In this document: piece after piece, positions 9,561 to 19,310 of the stretch
How positions within the stretch are numbered: position 1 is the first letter of the stretch
Layout: each line of letters begins with the position of its first letter
Origin: Geosiphon pyriformis
Taxonomy: Eukaryota > Glomeromycota > Glomeromycetes > Archaeosporales > Geosiphonaceae
Reading direction: 5' to 3'
Length of the DNA stretch: 35,174 nucleotides
Assembly (NCBI GenBank): GCA_016748015.1
Contig: JAAOMT010000523.1
Location: forward strand, 1,258,176 to 1,293,349
The notes under the pieces: generated by a model
Database searches by the model: none
Told to the model about the DNA's origin: nothing
What the model saw: the letters and a program-made list of their open reading frames with translations, nothing else
Made by a program: the position numbers and the translations under genes

Positions 9561-11735
9561 AATTTGGGTTTTGGGAGTTTTTAGTGCCCAAATTCTGTTG
9601 TTGAGATTTTAATGACTGGTTTGAAGAACTGGGGATTGGTTAATGGACTACAATTGATGATCTCCAGCTTTGTTGTGTCAGTTTTGGTCTTTGGGTTCTG
9701 TTTTGAGGTAAGTTCTGTGGCAGTGCTTGAATTTGTTGGGACTGATAAATTACCTGAGGCTGTGGCTGATAAATGGGTTGAGGCTGTAGTTGATAAATAA
9801 CAGATGTTGTTGGCTAATAAATTAGTAGTTGATAGATTGACTGTAGTATCATAAGTAGGTAATTCAGTTGATACAGTTCTGGTAATTGATTACTGACATA
9901 ATTCTGAGTTTGTAGTTGGCAATCAAAGTTTTGATACTGATGGCCTGATCTTTGTTCATTTAGCCATTTATGGTATTCAAACTGTAAATGTCTTTGTTTA
10001 CCACAATAGTGGCAAGCATGTGTCTCCTACTATCACTGTTAATTAATCAAGGATATTAGATGCAACTAATTCTGGAAACAATTTGCATTTTCATAATTAT
10101 TGTATTATTGTGATGGTTGATAAATTGTGTGATTGTTAGCTAAGTATCCTTCTAATTTCTGATTGATGGAATCACTAAATTGTTTTAATTTGGAATCCAA
10201 TTTAGATAATTTATTCATTACTAGATTAATGACTTGGACATGGTTAGCTTCGAGTTCAGTGGCTTCAAAATCTCTGGCATTTGTAACTGCAGCTTGAAGA
10301 TCTGCTGGATGTATTGGGCACATGCATTGAAGAATGCTACTGTGCAGGCCTCTAATGAATTGATTTAAGATCTGTGGTGCTATGAAATAATCAGCCTGTA
10401 TGGCCTGGATTTAGTGTAGATTTCTGTGAAAATGTCCTAAGTAAGTAGTGACTGCTTTATTTTCTCTTTGCTTAATGGTGGTAAAAGTGTATGTCAATTA
10501 GTTGATGCTATTATTATTACTGAAATATTGCAGGAATACAAGCTTGAATGTATTGAAATCTTGGGGTTTGTTAACCAAGCTTTAATACCATGAATTGGTA
10601 GTATCTTAGAGAAAGTAGGGAATGGCCTACATGGCTCTGGCATTATCCCATCTGTTGGCTGTGATGGTTTTTTTCATATCATTTAGCCACACTTGGGCAT
10701 CGTTCTCTTTGCCAGTGAATTTTTCAAGTTTGGCAATAGAAGCATATGCCATTGGTGCTATGATTTGTTGTTGTGGTGGTTGTTAAAGTTGTTGTTATAA
10801 TGGTTGAAGTGGCTGTTGTGGTTGTTAGAGTGGTTGTAGTGGCTGCTGTTGGATCAGTTCAATAATCAGTTCAATTGGTGGTTGATTGATAATGATTACT
10901 GGAGGTAAGTTTTGCTGATTAATTGTTTTGGGGTTTGGATTGTTTTGAGTTTGCTAGATTCAAATGTTCAGAGGTTCGATTTTGGGATTTTCTAGGATCG
11001 GGTTTTGGTAAGTAAATTCTTAATTCTTACTTCCCTTTTTTTCTGATTCTGTTACTTTTCACAGACTTGTAGTTCCGAAATCTGGTTGAGGTAGTGGTAA
11101 TTGAAATTTTGATAGCATTGATGATTGTAATTTAAACCCTTCAAAATATTTGCCATATGATTTTAGCAACTTTGCTTTTCTTTGTTTACTTTGAAATAGG
11201 AATTATCCAAAGGTTGATGTTGTATTTAATGTAAATGCATCTACTGATGAGATATTGATGACACTTCCAGGTGTATAATAATATGATAGATTGGTTGGTA
11301 ATTCAACTTTGGTTTTCTTCCAAGTGGGTGGTTGTATTTGTTTTGGTGTTACTGCTGGTGTTTGCAATCTTCCTTTGTCTTTGTCTGTATAGGTGATGAG
11401 GAATTGTTGTGTGTATCTTTTAATAATTTGATTGATTTCTCTGATGATTGGTGTGAAACTGTAGTTTCTTGGTAAGCTGGTATGTTGAAATAATTCTGTA
11501 TAGAAATTTTCTCTTACAGATTCAATGTTAATTGTTCTTCTTAAGCAGTCTGTGATTTTATTATTGACATAGAAGTTAAAAACTAATTCTATTGGAAAGT
11601 GATTATTGTTTAATCCTAATTGTTGGCTGTACTGTTGAAACAAAAATTTGGCAAATCCTAAATGGTTTGTTCCTATAATCTCTGATTCTGCCACTTTTGA
11701 ATAATTGTTATTGGTGTTGTTCTTTGTAGACTTAT
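9561..11735 (-). pseudogene. gag: Element D gag (broken)
   Basis: The N-terminal domain (11203-11735; YSKVAESE, then LGFAKFLFQQYSQQLGL) matches J and E closely. This copy has an in-frame ATG near 11740, produced by a base change in the primer-binding site and a one-base deletion; other copies have none. A Q/T-rich linker lies near 10780-10900. The capsid-like core is shattered by stops between 10900 and 10330 and is open again at 10105-10323 (MHPADLQAAVTNARDFEA-like). The zinc knuckle near 9990-10030 reads C-x2-C-x4-H but its last Cys is Tyr. The IYQP-rich tail follows to about 9700. Confidence 0.83.
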
Positions 11736-11736
11736 A

Positions 11737-11753
11737 CTTCATAGGGAGCACTA
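11737..11753 (-). promoter_or_regulatory. Degraded primer-binding site of element D
   Basis: TAGTGCTCCCTATGAAG lies two bases from the LTR end. It is the E/C/J site (TGGTGCTCTCT..) with transitions, including loss of the TGG that would pair with tRNA CCA. Confidence 0.65.
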
Positions 11754-11755
11754 AA

Positions 11756-12628
11756 TGTTACAAGTGATTATTTAGTGTTTCAGATCAAATAACAGATTTG
11801 TAACTTGGTGCTCAATTGATATGTTGGTGTTAATCTCTGAAGGTTTGGTGGATCTAAAGGTTTTGTTGTAGAGTTTTTTGTATAATAGACAAAGATTTAA
11901 TGTTGTTTTTCTTATAGCCTTCCAGAATCACAATTCTGTCAAATTCTTTTCTTAGCATGGTGGCCAGTAATCTGGCAAAGATGCTCTTCTGGTAAGCTAT
12001 CTATTAATATATATAATTCTTATACCCTTTCTTTTGGGTTTTTTACCAGGCTATTCTTGATGTTAATAACTTAGTACTTAATCTTCAATCAATTAGTAAT
12101 TCCAAAAAAAATAACAAAATAAAAAAAAATAAAAATAAAAAAAATAAAAAAACAAGTAAAAAACAATTGCAAGTTAGTATCCCATCAATAGCCATAATTA
12201 AAAGCTATTGTTCCAGTGTGGTTAAGTATTAATTACTATCAACATATAGTATTAATAGTGAAGAGTGGATTAAGATAACAAATAGTTATTTATTAATGTA
12301 GAAGATTGTTAAATCAAATTTAAACTGAGAAGTCTCTAACTAAAAGATTCTGTCTTTTCTACTTTTAGTACTACTGCTATATATACATAATGAAATTCCT
12401 CAATTCTTCAATTTTTTACACCAGGAATTCTGAAATTCCTGGAATCCTGCAATTTCTTTAAGAGGAATCCTAAAATTCTGAAATTCTGTAATTCCTTGTA
12501 CAAGAATCTTGGAATTCCTGGAATCCTGCAATTCCTCTGAAAAGAATTCTGGAATTCCACATTTACTGTGCCTATCTCTGATTGGCTAATTTATATGCTA
12601 GTATCTTTTCTATATTCTATGAATAACA
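11756..12628 (-). repeat. 5' LTR of element D
   Basis: Ends TGTTATTCAT and ..TTGTAACA on the minus strand. It aligns along its length with the J LTR (29062-29907) and in R/U5 with E. A TATA box (TATATATAG, minus strand, 12377-12385) has an array of AATTCC/GGAATT palindromes upstream (about 12400-12560). R/U5 contains an A-rich run (12104-12165), the hairpin 12187-12209 and a CTGGTAA..TTACCAG pair near 11990-12050. Confidence 0.87.
12400..12560 (-). repeat. U3 AATTCC palindrome array of LTR D
   Basis: Units such as AGGAATTCTGAAATTCCT recur about every 35-45 bases upstream of the TATA box. The J LTR has the same array (about 29690-29840). E, though of the same family at its LTR ends, has a quite different array here. 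Confidence 0.75.
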
Positions 12629-14220
12629 CTGGTAAAGTGTATTTTGATGGTTGATAAAATATTTTGATTGCTGTTTTATGTTGTTTTATTTCTTTTGAGA
12701 TAATTTCTCCTTGAACAATTGGGTATCTATATAATGTTGAAGTTGTTTGTATTTTTGTATATTCATCTTTTTGTTATATTTTTGGGTTGAAATGTTTTTA
12801 GATTTGTCTCATTTATGACAAACTGTTAGCATTTCCATTGTTTTTTCTCTTTTTATAATATACTGTATAATTGAATAGTGAAAGTTCTATTTTCCATCTT
12901 ATATGACAATCATCTACAAATTCTTGTTTCTAAATTGAAGTAAATTCTTTGTGATTGGTGTACACATCAAACTTCTAACTCAAATATTTTTTCTATTTGA
13001 TGACTGCCCAATAGATTGCTAAGTGTTCTATTTTAATGCTGGTGTTCCATAGTTCTTTTCTGCTAGACTCAAGCTACAGCTGGTATATGCTACTAAATGT
13101 TCTCTTTTATCTAGTTTTTTTTATAATAATACTGCTCCCAATGCTTGATTTGATACATCAGTAATAATAATGAATAATTTGCTGTAATCTGAATACATTA
13201 ATACTGGAGCTTAAATAAGCTTTCTTCTTAGTGTGTTAAATGTCTTTTGTTGAGCTTTTGTTCATTTGTATTTCACATTCTTGGTTTGTAGATGATAAAA
13301 TGGCTGGGCCAGTTTAAAAAAGTCCTTAATAAAGTGGCAATAATAGCCTGCAAATCTCAAAAATGCTCTTAGTTCTGTCAAGTTGGTTGGTACTGGAAAG
13401 TTTTTTACTATTGCAATCTTGTTTAGATCTGTCTTGATACTGTCTTTGCTCACAACATGTTCCAAAAACTTAAATTCAGTTTTTCTAAAGAAGCATTTGT
13501 TGGCATTTAGTTTTAATCCTGCTCATCTGAGTCTTTTAAATACTTGTTAAAAATGATGTAAATAATCATCGAATGTTTTTAAGAACACATTGGTATTGTC
13601 CAAATATATAACTACTGATTTCAATAGTAGTCTGGTATAAACAATTTCTATAAGCCATTGGAATGTGGCTGGAGCATTCATCAAGTCAAATGATATCACT
13701 TTAAATTCAAAGTTTCCTTCTCAAGTTGTGAAAGCTATTTTCTCTTTGTCTTCTGGTTTCATGGTCATTTGTCAGTAACCACTGTCTAAATCTAGAGTTG
13801 AGAATCATTTTTTTCTTCCAAAAGCATTAAAAAGTTCTTGGATCTTTGGAGTTGGATAACTGTTGCCTTTGGTTACTCTATTTAATTTCTAATAATTCAC
13901 ATAAAATTGTATTTTCTCATTCTTCTTTCGGACTAGTACCACTGGTAATAATCATGAGCTCATTGATGGCTGAATTAGTCCATTGTTAAGCATCCGATTT
14001 ATTTTTTGATGAATGATCTCATAACTGGCTGGTGGTATTCTGTATGCTCTTTGTTTAATTGGCATTACATTTCTAGTCTTGATTTGGTGTTGGATAATAT
14101 CAGTTCTGCCAAATTCGTTTTTGCTGGCAAAAATGTTATTGAAGTTGTTAAGTAATATTTTAAGCTGCATCCGTTAAAGTGGGTCTAAGTTTCCAGATTT
14201 ATTTGTTCTAATTGTTCTGG
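12629..14220 (-). pseudogene. pol: Element J reverse transcriptase and RNase H (broken)
   Basis: The RT starts with MQLKILLNNFN and NGLIQPSMSS (13952-14170), then shows SYPTPKIQEL, TLDLDSGY, FEFKV and an active site reading YLDN (13595-13606), where the second Asp is Asn. The thumb/connection gives HVVSKDSIKTD and LTELRAFLRFAGYY (13262-13465). RNase H is very broken; QALGAVLL and SLSLAEKNYGT are still readable near 13050-13150. The spacer after RNase H (ending HYIDTQLFKEKLSQK) matches E at 23746-23860 and stops at the D junction. Stops are mostly TGG, CGA or CAA changed to TAG/TGA/TAA. Confidence 0.85.
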
Positions 14221-14562
14221 TTAGAACAGATAACATTCTTTTCATCTGTATATTGTTTGTGATGTGATATCCACATATCCACACAATTATGGAAAATCTG
14301 AAATGGTGTCTAAAAGCTGGTCTTCAATTTTTGTGATTAAGTATCTAATAGTGGTTCTTTTCAGTATTTCAATGATATCTTCTGTGTTGTTGTAAATGGA
14401 AATTTTGATATGGTTGTGGTTTTTTGCTGGTATGTGTAGATTGACTAATCCAATCTTTCTTGATTCACAAAGTGTTGCTTTTGCCTCAAAAATCTGGACT
14501 TGATTCTTGATTTTTTTCTCTATAACTACCATGTACTGGTCATATGGTGGAATAGAAATTGG
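14221..14562 (-). pseudogene. Element J linker between dUTPase and RT
   Basis: A mostly open stretch (14287-14532) reads QVQIFEAKATLCESRKIGL, then NLHIPAKNHNHIKISIYNN and a segment ending RYLITKIEDQLLD. The same module is in E (21950-22230), and a shorter relative (SIPNVYIPKG..LEIGII) precedes the RT of A. Alternating hydrophobic residues suggest a small beta domain. I do not recognise it; a second dUTPase-like or capsid-like beta fold is possible but is only a guess. Confidence 0.6.
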
Positions 14563-15276
14563 TTAATGGGTGAAGATAATTTCTTCCTTGTCAACAATTT
14601 CTTCCTCTGTCATATTAACTAGTATATCTATTCTACTCATGGATCCAAATCTTTGTATCTTTCTTGTTGTTATCCCTAATTTTTTCTTGTTTTCCACTGA
14701 TACTAATTGAGCTACTTTAACCAGAAGTAGAAATATTGCCTGTGCTATTTTTTCATTTAGATCTATGGTGTAAGCCTTTTCTGAGTCATTTTGTAGCATA
14801 GCAATAATATTTCCTACATATCTTGCATCAATTATCTCTCTTCTAATGTTAATTCCTTTTTTTGCTAAGTTACTTTTAGATGTTAGTTGAACCATTATTG
14901 TTGCTGGAATTTCCAGTGCTATTTTGAGATTAATGCAGGTGTGTGAATGGGATTCCAATTTTATGGCATCTTTTTCTGGATATCTTAGATCAAACCCTGT
15001 ATCAGTATCATGCACACATTCTGACATGATATCTTCATCATTATCATTAAACCATTTAAGTTCCTGCTTCTTAGTGAGATCAGAAAGTGTGATAAATGTT
15101 TTGGGATTTGAATCAGAGTCCAAATTGTTGTTATTTTTATTGCCATTTTGAGCAGAGCTAGAACTATTTTTTTCATCATTGTTATTGTTGGAGTTTGAAT
15201 TGGAATTGAAAGTTGATTTTGATTCCAATACATAGCTGTTGATTGGTTCTTCCTCTTTTGGGACCATGTAGATCAT
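14563..15276 (-). CDS. dut: Element J dUTPase with low-complexity N-terminal linker, 237-codon open segment
   Basis: dUTPase hydrolyses dUTP to dUMP and pyrophosphate, which keeps uracil out of new DNA. All five family motifs are in order: TGFDLR (residues 93-98), SKSNLAKKG (133-141, usually RSSLAKKG), IIDARYVGNI (148-157, with the catalytic Asp and the Tyr), EKIAQAIF (175-182) and RKIQRFGSMSR (205-215, usually GFGSTG). The first 60 residues are Ser/Asn/Asp-rich. The segment is part of a longer polyprotein; the ATG at 15276 is simply the first one in the open stretch, and the same frame continues towards the Cys-rich module. The altered motifs 2 and 5 may impair activity. The type is trimeric dUTPase. 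Confidence 0.88.
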   Translation of the reverse strand: MIYMVPKEEEPINSYVLESKSTFNSNSNSNNNNDEKNSSSSAQNGNKNNNNLDSDSNPKTFITLSDLTKKQELKWFNDNDEDIMSECVHDTDTGFDLRYPEKDAIKLESHSHTCINLKIALEIPATIMVQLTSKSNLAKKGINIRREIIDARYVGNIIAMLQNDSEKAYTIDLNEKIAQAIFLLLVKVAQLVSVENKKKLGITTRKIQRFGSMSRIDILVNMTEEEIVDKEEIIFTH

Positions 15277-16100
15277 ACATGTTGGTGGATTGAAAATGAG
15301 GTCACACTCATTACAATATTAAAAGTTACATAGAATTAAACAGTAGTCATATAGTTGTGTGTTGATTTCTTTTAAGTGTTGCTTCTGCTCTTCTCTTGTA
15401 GGTGCTAGCTCTTGGTAGTATTTGTAGAATTGTTTTGGGTCCAAGTGATTTATGACTGGTTTTGGGTTTTAGTCGAGTTTTATGGATTCTGGTGGGTTAT
15501 TTTTGATCATCCTTATTTCTTCTGATAATGCTTTTTTGATTTTGGTGAGACCTATTTGCCAAATTTTGTCATTATTGTGTGAACAACTGTCTAAGTATTT
15601 GATTGCTTATCTCCAGACAGCATCTATGGGTGTTCTTTTTCTTATCTAGTCACTTATAAGAATCATGTACTGACACAATTCATTGCATGTTCCTCCTCTT
15701 CCAGGAATGTCATTCCACATTTCTTCATCAAGGAAAGTTTCTTCACAAGCCAAACATAGCTTATTATCTCATTTTCTTACTTGTTTTGGTCTTCCAAAGC
15801 ATTTGACAAGGCATGAGTGGCAATAGAACTTAGTTGCTGTCTGGTATTTCTCATTGTTATTACAGCATGTACCCATTGATGACAATTTCTTGCTGCAATC
15901 AATGCACTCTAGTTTTGGTCAACAATAATTAGACAATTGTGATTAAATGTAAGTATATGGATAGTAAGTGGTGGTTGGTGTTGAATCTTCTTCCTTTTTT
16001 TTCCCTTTTTCCTCATGATTGTCTTCTTTTTACTTCCAGGTTGTTGTTAATTTGTCCCAATTGTTGTCAGTTTCCCAGGCTTGGTCAGCATTTCAGATAA
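15277..16100 (-). pseudogene. Element J Cys-rich module and following spacer (broken)
   Basis: The eight-cysteine module (15673-15906) reads CIDC, MGTC, YCHSC, CLAC, TCNELC with the same spacing as in C and E. Downstream come a Trp/Leu-rich stretch (AIKYLDSCSHNNDKIWQI, LTKIKKALSEE) and a second small cluster (YCNECDLIFNPP, near 15300) just before the dUTPase. Stops are scattered, for example in the positions of a conserved Trp. I do not recognise the module; its conservation in three copies of two LTR families argues for a real domain. Confidence 0.75.
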
Positions 16101-16683
16101 GTTCTTTCTTTTGTTTTTCTTTTTTATTGTCATCCCAATAAAGTATTAGTGGTAGTTCGTTGTGGTCTTCATCAGTTCAAGACACTTAATAGGCTTCTCA
16201 GGTAGGTTTCTCTTTTTCTTTCTTGAATTTAATAAGTGGGACTGATGGCATGGTAATGGGTTTGAAGTATCTACACATGGCAAGTACCTATGTGTGTCAA
16301 CTGTTCTGGCTAAGCTGTAGTTCTTGTGTGTTCCAGTCAAGCATGGTATTTGTTTTGACTAACCAGTTATTATCAACTAGTGCCTGATATTGCGTAGCCT
16401 TCATTACTAAAACTTTGATTGGAGTAATAATACTGTTTACTTTAAAGAGAAAATTATCAATCTCGCCAATAGAAATCTTGGTCACTCCATTAGCTGTTAT
16501 TATCCTGGCACTGACAGCACAATCAACTTGGCAACCTAATTGGTTCATGAGTTGTTATGTGATAATGCTGCCTGCTAACCCATTGTCAAAGATAAGTTTG
16601 ATAGCATGTTCATTAATTTTGGCATCAGTGTACATGGTGGTGATTGGTTTTTTTTTGAGTGTGGCTCCACTGAACAAGGGTGT
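16101..16683 (-). pseudogene. pro: Element J protease, C-terminal half
   Basis: The active-site region near 16560-16610 reads LIFDNGLAGSIIT, with the Asp present but the following Ser and the later Ser changed. Then MNQLGCQVDCAVSARIITA, IGEIDNFLFKVN and ATQYQALVDNNWLVKTN (16297-16548) match E almost residue for residue. The upstream end at 16683 is the first base pair of the GTGT duplication flanking element E. Confidence 0.83.
16680..16683. repeat. Target-site duplication of E, left copy (GTGT; right copy 26695-26698)
   Basis: GTGT precedes the 5' LTR and follows the 3' LTR. Counting it once restores the J protease to exactly the length of the D protease over 35 aligned bases, which supports both the LTR ends and the duplication. 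Confidence 0.85.
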
Positions 16684-16749
16684 TGTTATTCATAAAAAAA
16701 AAGCAGATATAGAAAAATAGTAGACCAATAAGCAAATAGTAGTTAGCAC

Positions 16750-16945
16750 ATGAGCACATTGCTTAACAATGTGGAGCAATATCAGAAATCATGGCACATT
16801 GTTTAGCAACATGAAGCAATGTCAGAAATCACAGCACATCACTCAGCAATGTAGAGCAATGTCAAAAAGATATGACATATTGCTCAGCAATATAAGCATT
16901 GCTTAAGAAATTATAGCACATCGCGCAAGAATGTAAGCAATCTTG
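16750..16945 (+). repeat. U3 ACATTGCT/AGCAATGT palindrome array, 5' LTR of E
   Basis: Units of the form ACATTGCTnAGCAATGT, an inverted repeat about one centre base, recur with AGCAATGTCAGAAATCAC-like spacers. The 3' LTR copy (about 25895-26090) is better preserved, with GCACATTGCTCAGCAA occurring more regularly. The 5' copy shows transitions in the arms. Confidence 0.8.
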
Positions 16946-16961
16946 TAAAATCCAAATTATG

Positions 16962-16970
16962 TATATATAG
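16962..16970 (+). promoter_or_regulatory. TATA box, 5' LTR of E
   Basis: TATATATAG directly follows the U3 array. The same nine bases occur in the 3' LTR (26108-26116) and, on the minus strand, in D (12377-12385) and J (29652-29660). Confidence 0.6.
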
Positions 16971-17119
16971 CAGTAGTAGTAGAAGAAGAAAGAACAGAAT
17001 CCATCAATTAGAAACCTGCCACATCACAAATATCAATAAATAATTATTCAATATCTCAATCCACTCTCCATTATCAACACTTCATGTTAATAATAATTGA
17101 TACTTAACCTTATTGGAAC

Positions 17120-17142
17120 AATAGCTCTTAATCACAGCTATT
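17120..17142 (+). other. Conserved short hairpin in the LTR R/U5 region
   Basis: AATAGCT and AGCTATT form a 7-base stem around a 9-base loop. The same element occurs in the E 3' LTR (26266-26288, one C to T giving a G-U pair), D (12187-12209), J (29467-29489) and, with altered arms, C (8608-8630). The loop and flanks (GGAACA before, GAATACTAAC after) are also kept. A role in RNA dimerisation, packaging or 3' end formation is possible. Confidence 0.6.
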
Positions 17143-17269
17143 GATAGAATACTAACTTGCACATTGCCTTGGCTCATTTCTTTATTTTATTTTCTTTTTG
17201 TTCTTTGATTTTATTGTTGTATACTAATCAATTGAGAATTAAAATGCTGAGACACAGACATCATAGGGA

Positions 17270-17339
17270 CTGGTAAAAGACCCATGAAACAAGGGTAAAA
17301 CACTTATAGATTTGAGGATAGCTTACCAGAAAGATTACC
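17270..17339 (+). other. Conserved CTGGTAA..TTACCAG long-range hairpin in the LTR
   Basis: CTGGTAA and TTACCAG, 7 complementary bases, bracket about 56 bases. The pair recurs in the E 3' LTR (26416-26475), in C, D and, with one change, J. A second TTACCAG-like copy follows at about 17346. Confidence 0.5.
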
Positions 17340-17550
17340 AGCCACCATGCTAAGAAAGAAATTTGACAAAATTGTAATTCCAGAAGGCTACTAAAAACAA
17401 CCATTAAATCTCTGTCTATTATACAAAAAACTTCACAACAACACTTTTAGATCAACAAAACCTACAGATATCAACACCAGAATACCAACCAAGCACTAAG
17501 TTATGGATTTGTTATTTGATTTGAAACCCCAAATAATCATCTGTAATATT

Positions 17551-17567
17551 TGGTGCTCTCTGTGAGG
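17551..17567 (+). promoter_or_regulatory. Primer-binding site of element E
   Basis: TGGTGCTCTCTGTGAGG starts two bases after the LTR. It is identical in C over 17 bases. An in-frame TGA inside it (17563-17565) closes the gag frame upstream. Confidence 0.78.
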
Positions 17568-17568
17568 T

Positions 17569-19310
17569 ATAATCTTACAAAAAACAGCACCAACCATAAT
17601 TATTCAAACAGTGACAGAATCTGAAGAAATAGAAACAAACCATTTAGGATTTGCAAAATCCTTATTCCAACATTATTACACTCATTTTGGATTAACAAAT
17701 AATAGTTGGCCAACAGAATCAGCTTTCAATTGCTATGTCAATGAAAAAATAATATATTACTTGGGAGGCCAAGGAAATCCAGAATCCACCTTCAACAACT
17801 TCTTCAGTGAATTGCTCTAAAGCACTACCCTTCTACAAAACTACTTATTTGCACTCCTAATTACAGAAATAAACAAGAAAATTGAAAAATACACCAAACA
17901 GAAATTTCCTATTATTTTTGCAAACAAAGGCAAAGGAAGGCTATAAACACCAGCAGAAACACCAAAACAAATCCAACTACCCACTTGAAAAAAACAAAGA
18001 TTTAATTCATCTGCTAATCCATCATATTACCACACACCCAGAAGCACTATCAATATAGTAAACACAGCTATAACAAGCATGACAATGTCACTAAACAGAA
18101 TTCTATTCCAAAGTAAACAAAAGAAAACAGAATTATTAGGAACATATGATGATTATTTCAAGAGATTTAAATCACAATCTCCAATGTCATCAGGAATTTG
18201 ATTATCACTACCACAACCAGATTTTGGAGCCATTAGTCCTTGGGAAATAACTGACTCCAAGAAAGAAGAGAGTAGTGATCAGGAAATTAATAAGCAAAAC
18301 CCAATTCTAAAAAATTCAGAAATTCAAACTCCAGTTGATTAAACTCTGAAAAATCAGAACAATCAAAACCCCAACATAATTAATTAACACCTATCTTCAG
18401 TAATTGTAATCAATCCACCACCAGCTCCACCAATTGCTGAACAGCAACAACAGCCACAACTGCTATCTTAACAACACAATCAGTAGCAACCACAACAACA
18501 ACCAATGGCTTATACTCAAATTGCCAAAATCAAAAAATTTACCAGCAAAGAGAATAATGCCCAAGTATAGCTCAATGATATGGAAAAAGTCATTGCAGCC
18601 AATGGATGGAATGATGACAGAGTCCTTTAAGTGATTCCCTATTTTCTACAAGATACTGCCGACTTGTGATATCAGAGTTTAGCTGTTAAACCTTAAACAT
18701 TTCAGGAATTTAAAACTGTATTCTTAGGATATTTCAGTAATAATAACAGCATTAATCACTTAGCCAACACTTTTACCAAAATCAAACAAGGAAAAACTGA
18801 AGCAGTTACTACTTATTTGGGATGTTTTTACAGGAACTTGCACCAAATTCAGACAATCCAAGCTGACTATTTTACAATACCACAGATTCTAAATCAGTTC
18901 ATCTGAGGACTGCGCAGTAGCCTACTCCAACAAGTATGCCCAATGCACCCACAAACTCTTTAGGACACAGTCACCAATGCAAAAGATTTTGAATTAGCAG
19001 AACTTAAAGCAAACCATGCCCAAGTCATTAATTTAGTAATAAATAAATCATCTGAATTAAATTCCAAATTGAAACAATTCAGTAATTCTATTAATCAGAA
19101 ATTAGAAGAATACTTAGCTGACAATTGCACAATCTATCAACTTCCACAACAACGTAATATCCAAGAAAATGCAAATTGTTTCCAAAATCAGTTGCGTCTA
19201 TCTTCTTTGACCAATCAACAGTGGCAGCAAAAGATACATGTTTGTCACTACTGTGGTAAACAAGAACATTTAAGGATTGACTGTAAGTTAAGGATAGATA
19301 ATCAATGATT
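17569..19310 (+). pseudogene. gag: Element E gag (broken)
   Basis: The N-terminal domain (17611-17820: LGFAKSLFQHYYTHFGL, SAFNCYVNEKI) is homologous to D and J. There is no ATG; the first candidate start is GTG at 17611 (ACAGTGACA). A Q/P-rich linker lies near 18420-18510. The capsid-like core (about 18530-19060) reads KIKKFTSKENNAQV, PYFLQDTA, FLGYFSNNNSINHLANTF, EAVTTYLGCF, ILNQFI, VTNAKDFE, as in retrotransposon gag domains. The zinc knuckle CHYCGKQEHLRIDC (19243-19284) is intact. Stops replace Trp, Arg and Gln codons at several points. Gag would form the virus-like particle in the cytoplasm. Confidence 0.88.

Larger units (their letters stand above)
9230..12628 (-). mobile_element. Element D: dUTPase-type Gypsy element, 5' part (LTR, gag, start of protease)
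   Basis: The LTR begins TGTTATTCAT like those of E and J, so the three are one family. D sits in the spacer between RNase H and integrase of J: the J sequence matches E up to the D boundary at 12629 and then stops. D is in turn cut by C at 9230 inside its protease. The rest of D and its 3' LTR must lie left of the window. Confidence 0.88.
12629..16683 (-). mobile_element. Element J, 3' part (protease end to RNase H); continues at 26695-29907
   Basis: The protease broken at 16683 resumes at 26695 on the far side of element E. Taking the GTGT duplication once, the joined J sequence aligns base for base with D over the junction, so the two blocks are one element. The left end is the insertion point of D. 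From right to left the block holds protease C-terminal half, Cys-rich module, dUTPase, linker, RT and RNase H; integrase lies outside the window. Confidence 0.87.
16684..17548 (+). repeat. 5' LTR of element E
   Basis: Begins TGTTATTCAT after the GTGT duplication and ends ..CTGTAATA, two bases before the primer-binding site. U3 carries a palindrome array (about 16750-16945), then a TATA box (TATATATAG, 16962-16970), then R/U5 with two conserved hairpins. The LTR ends match D and J, but U3 does not. Confidence 0.95.
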
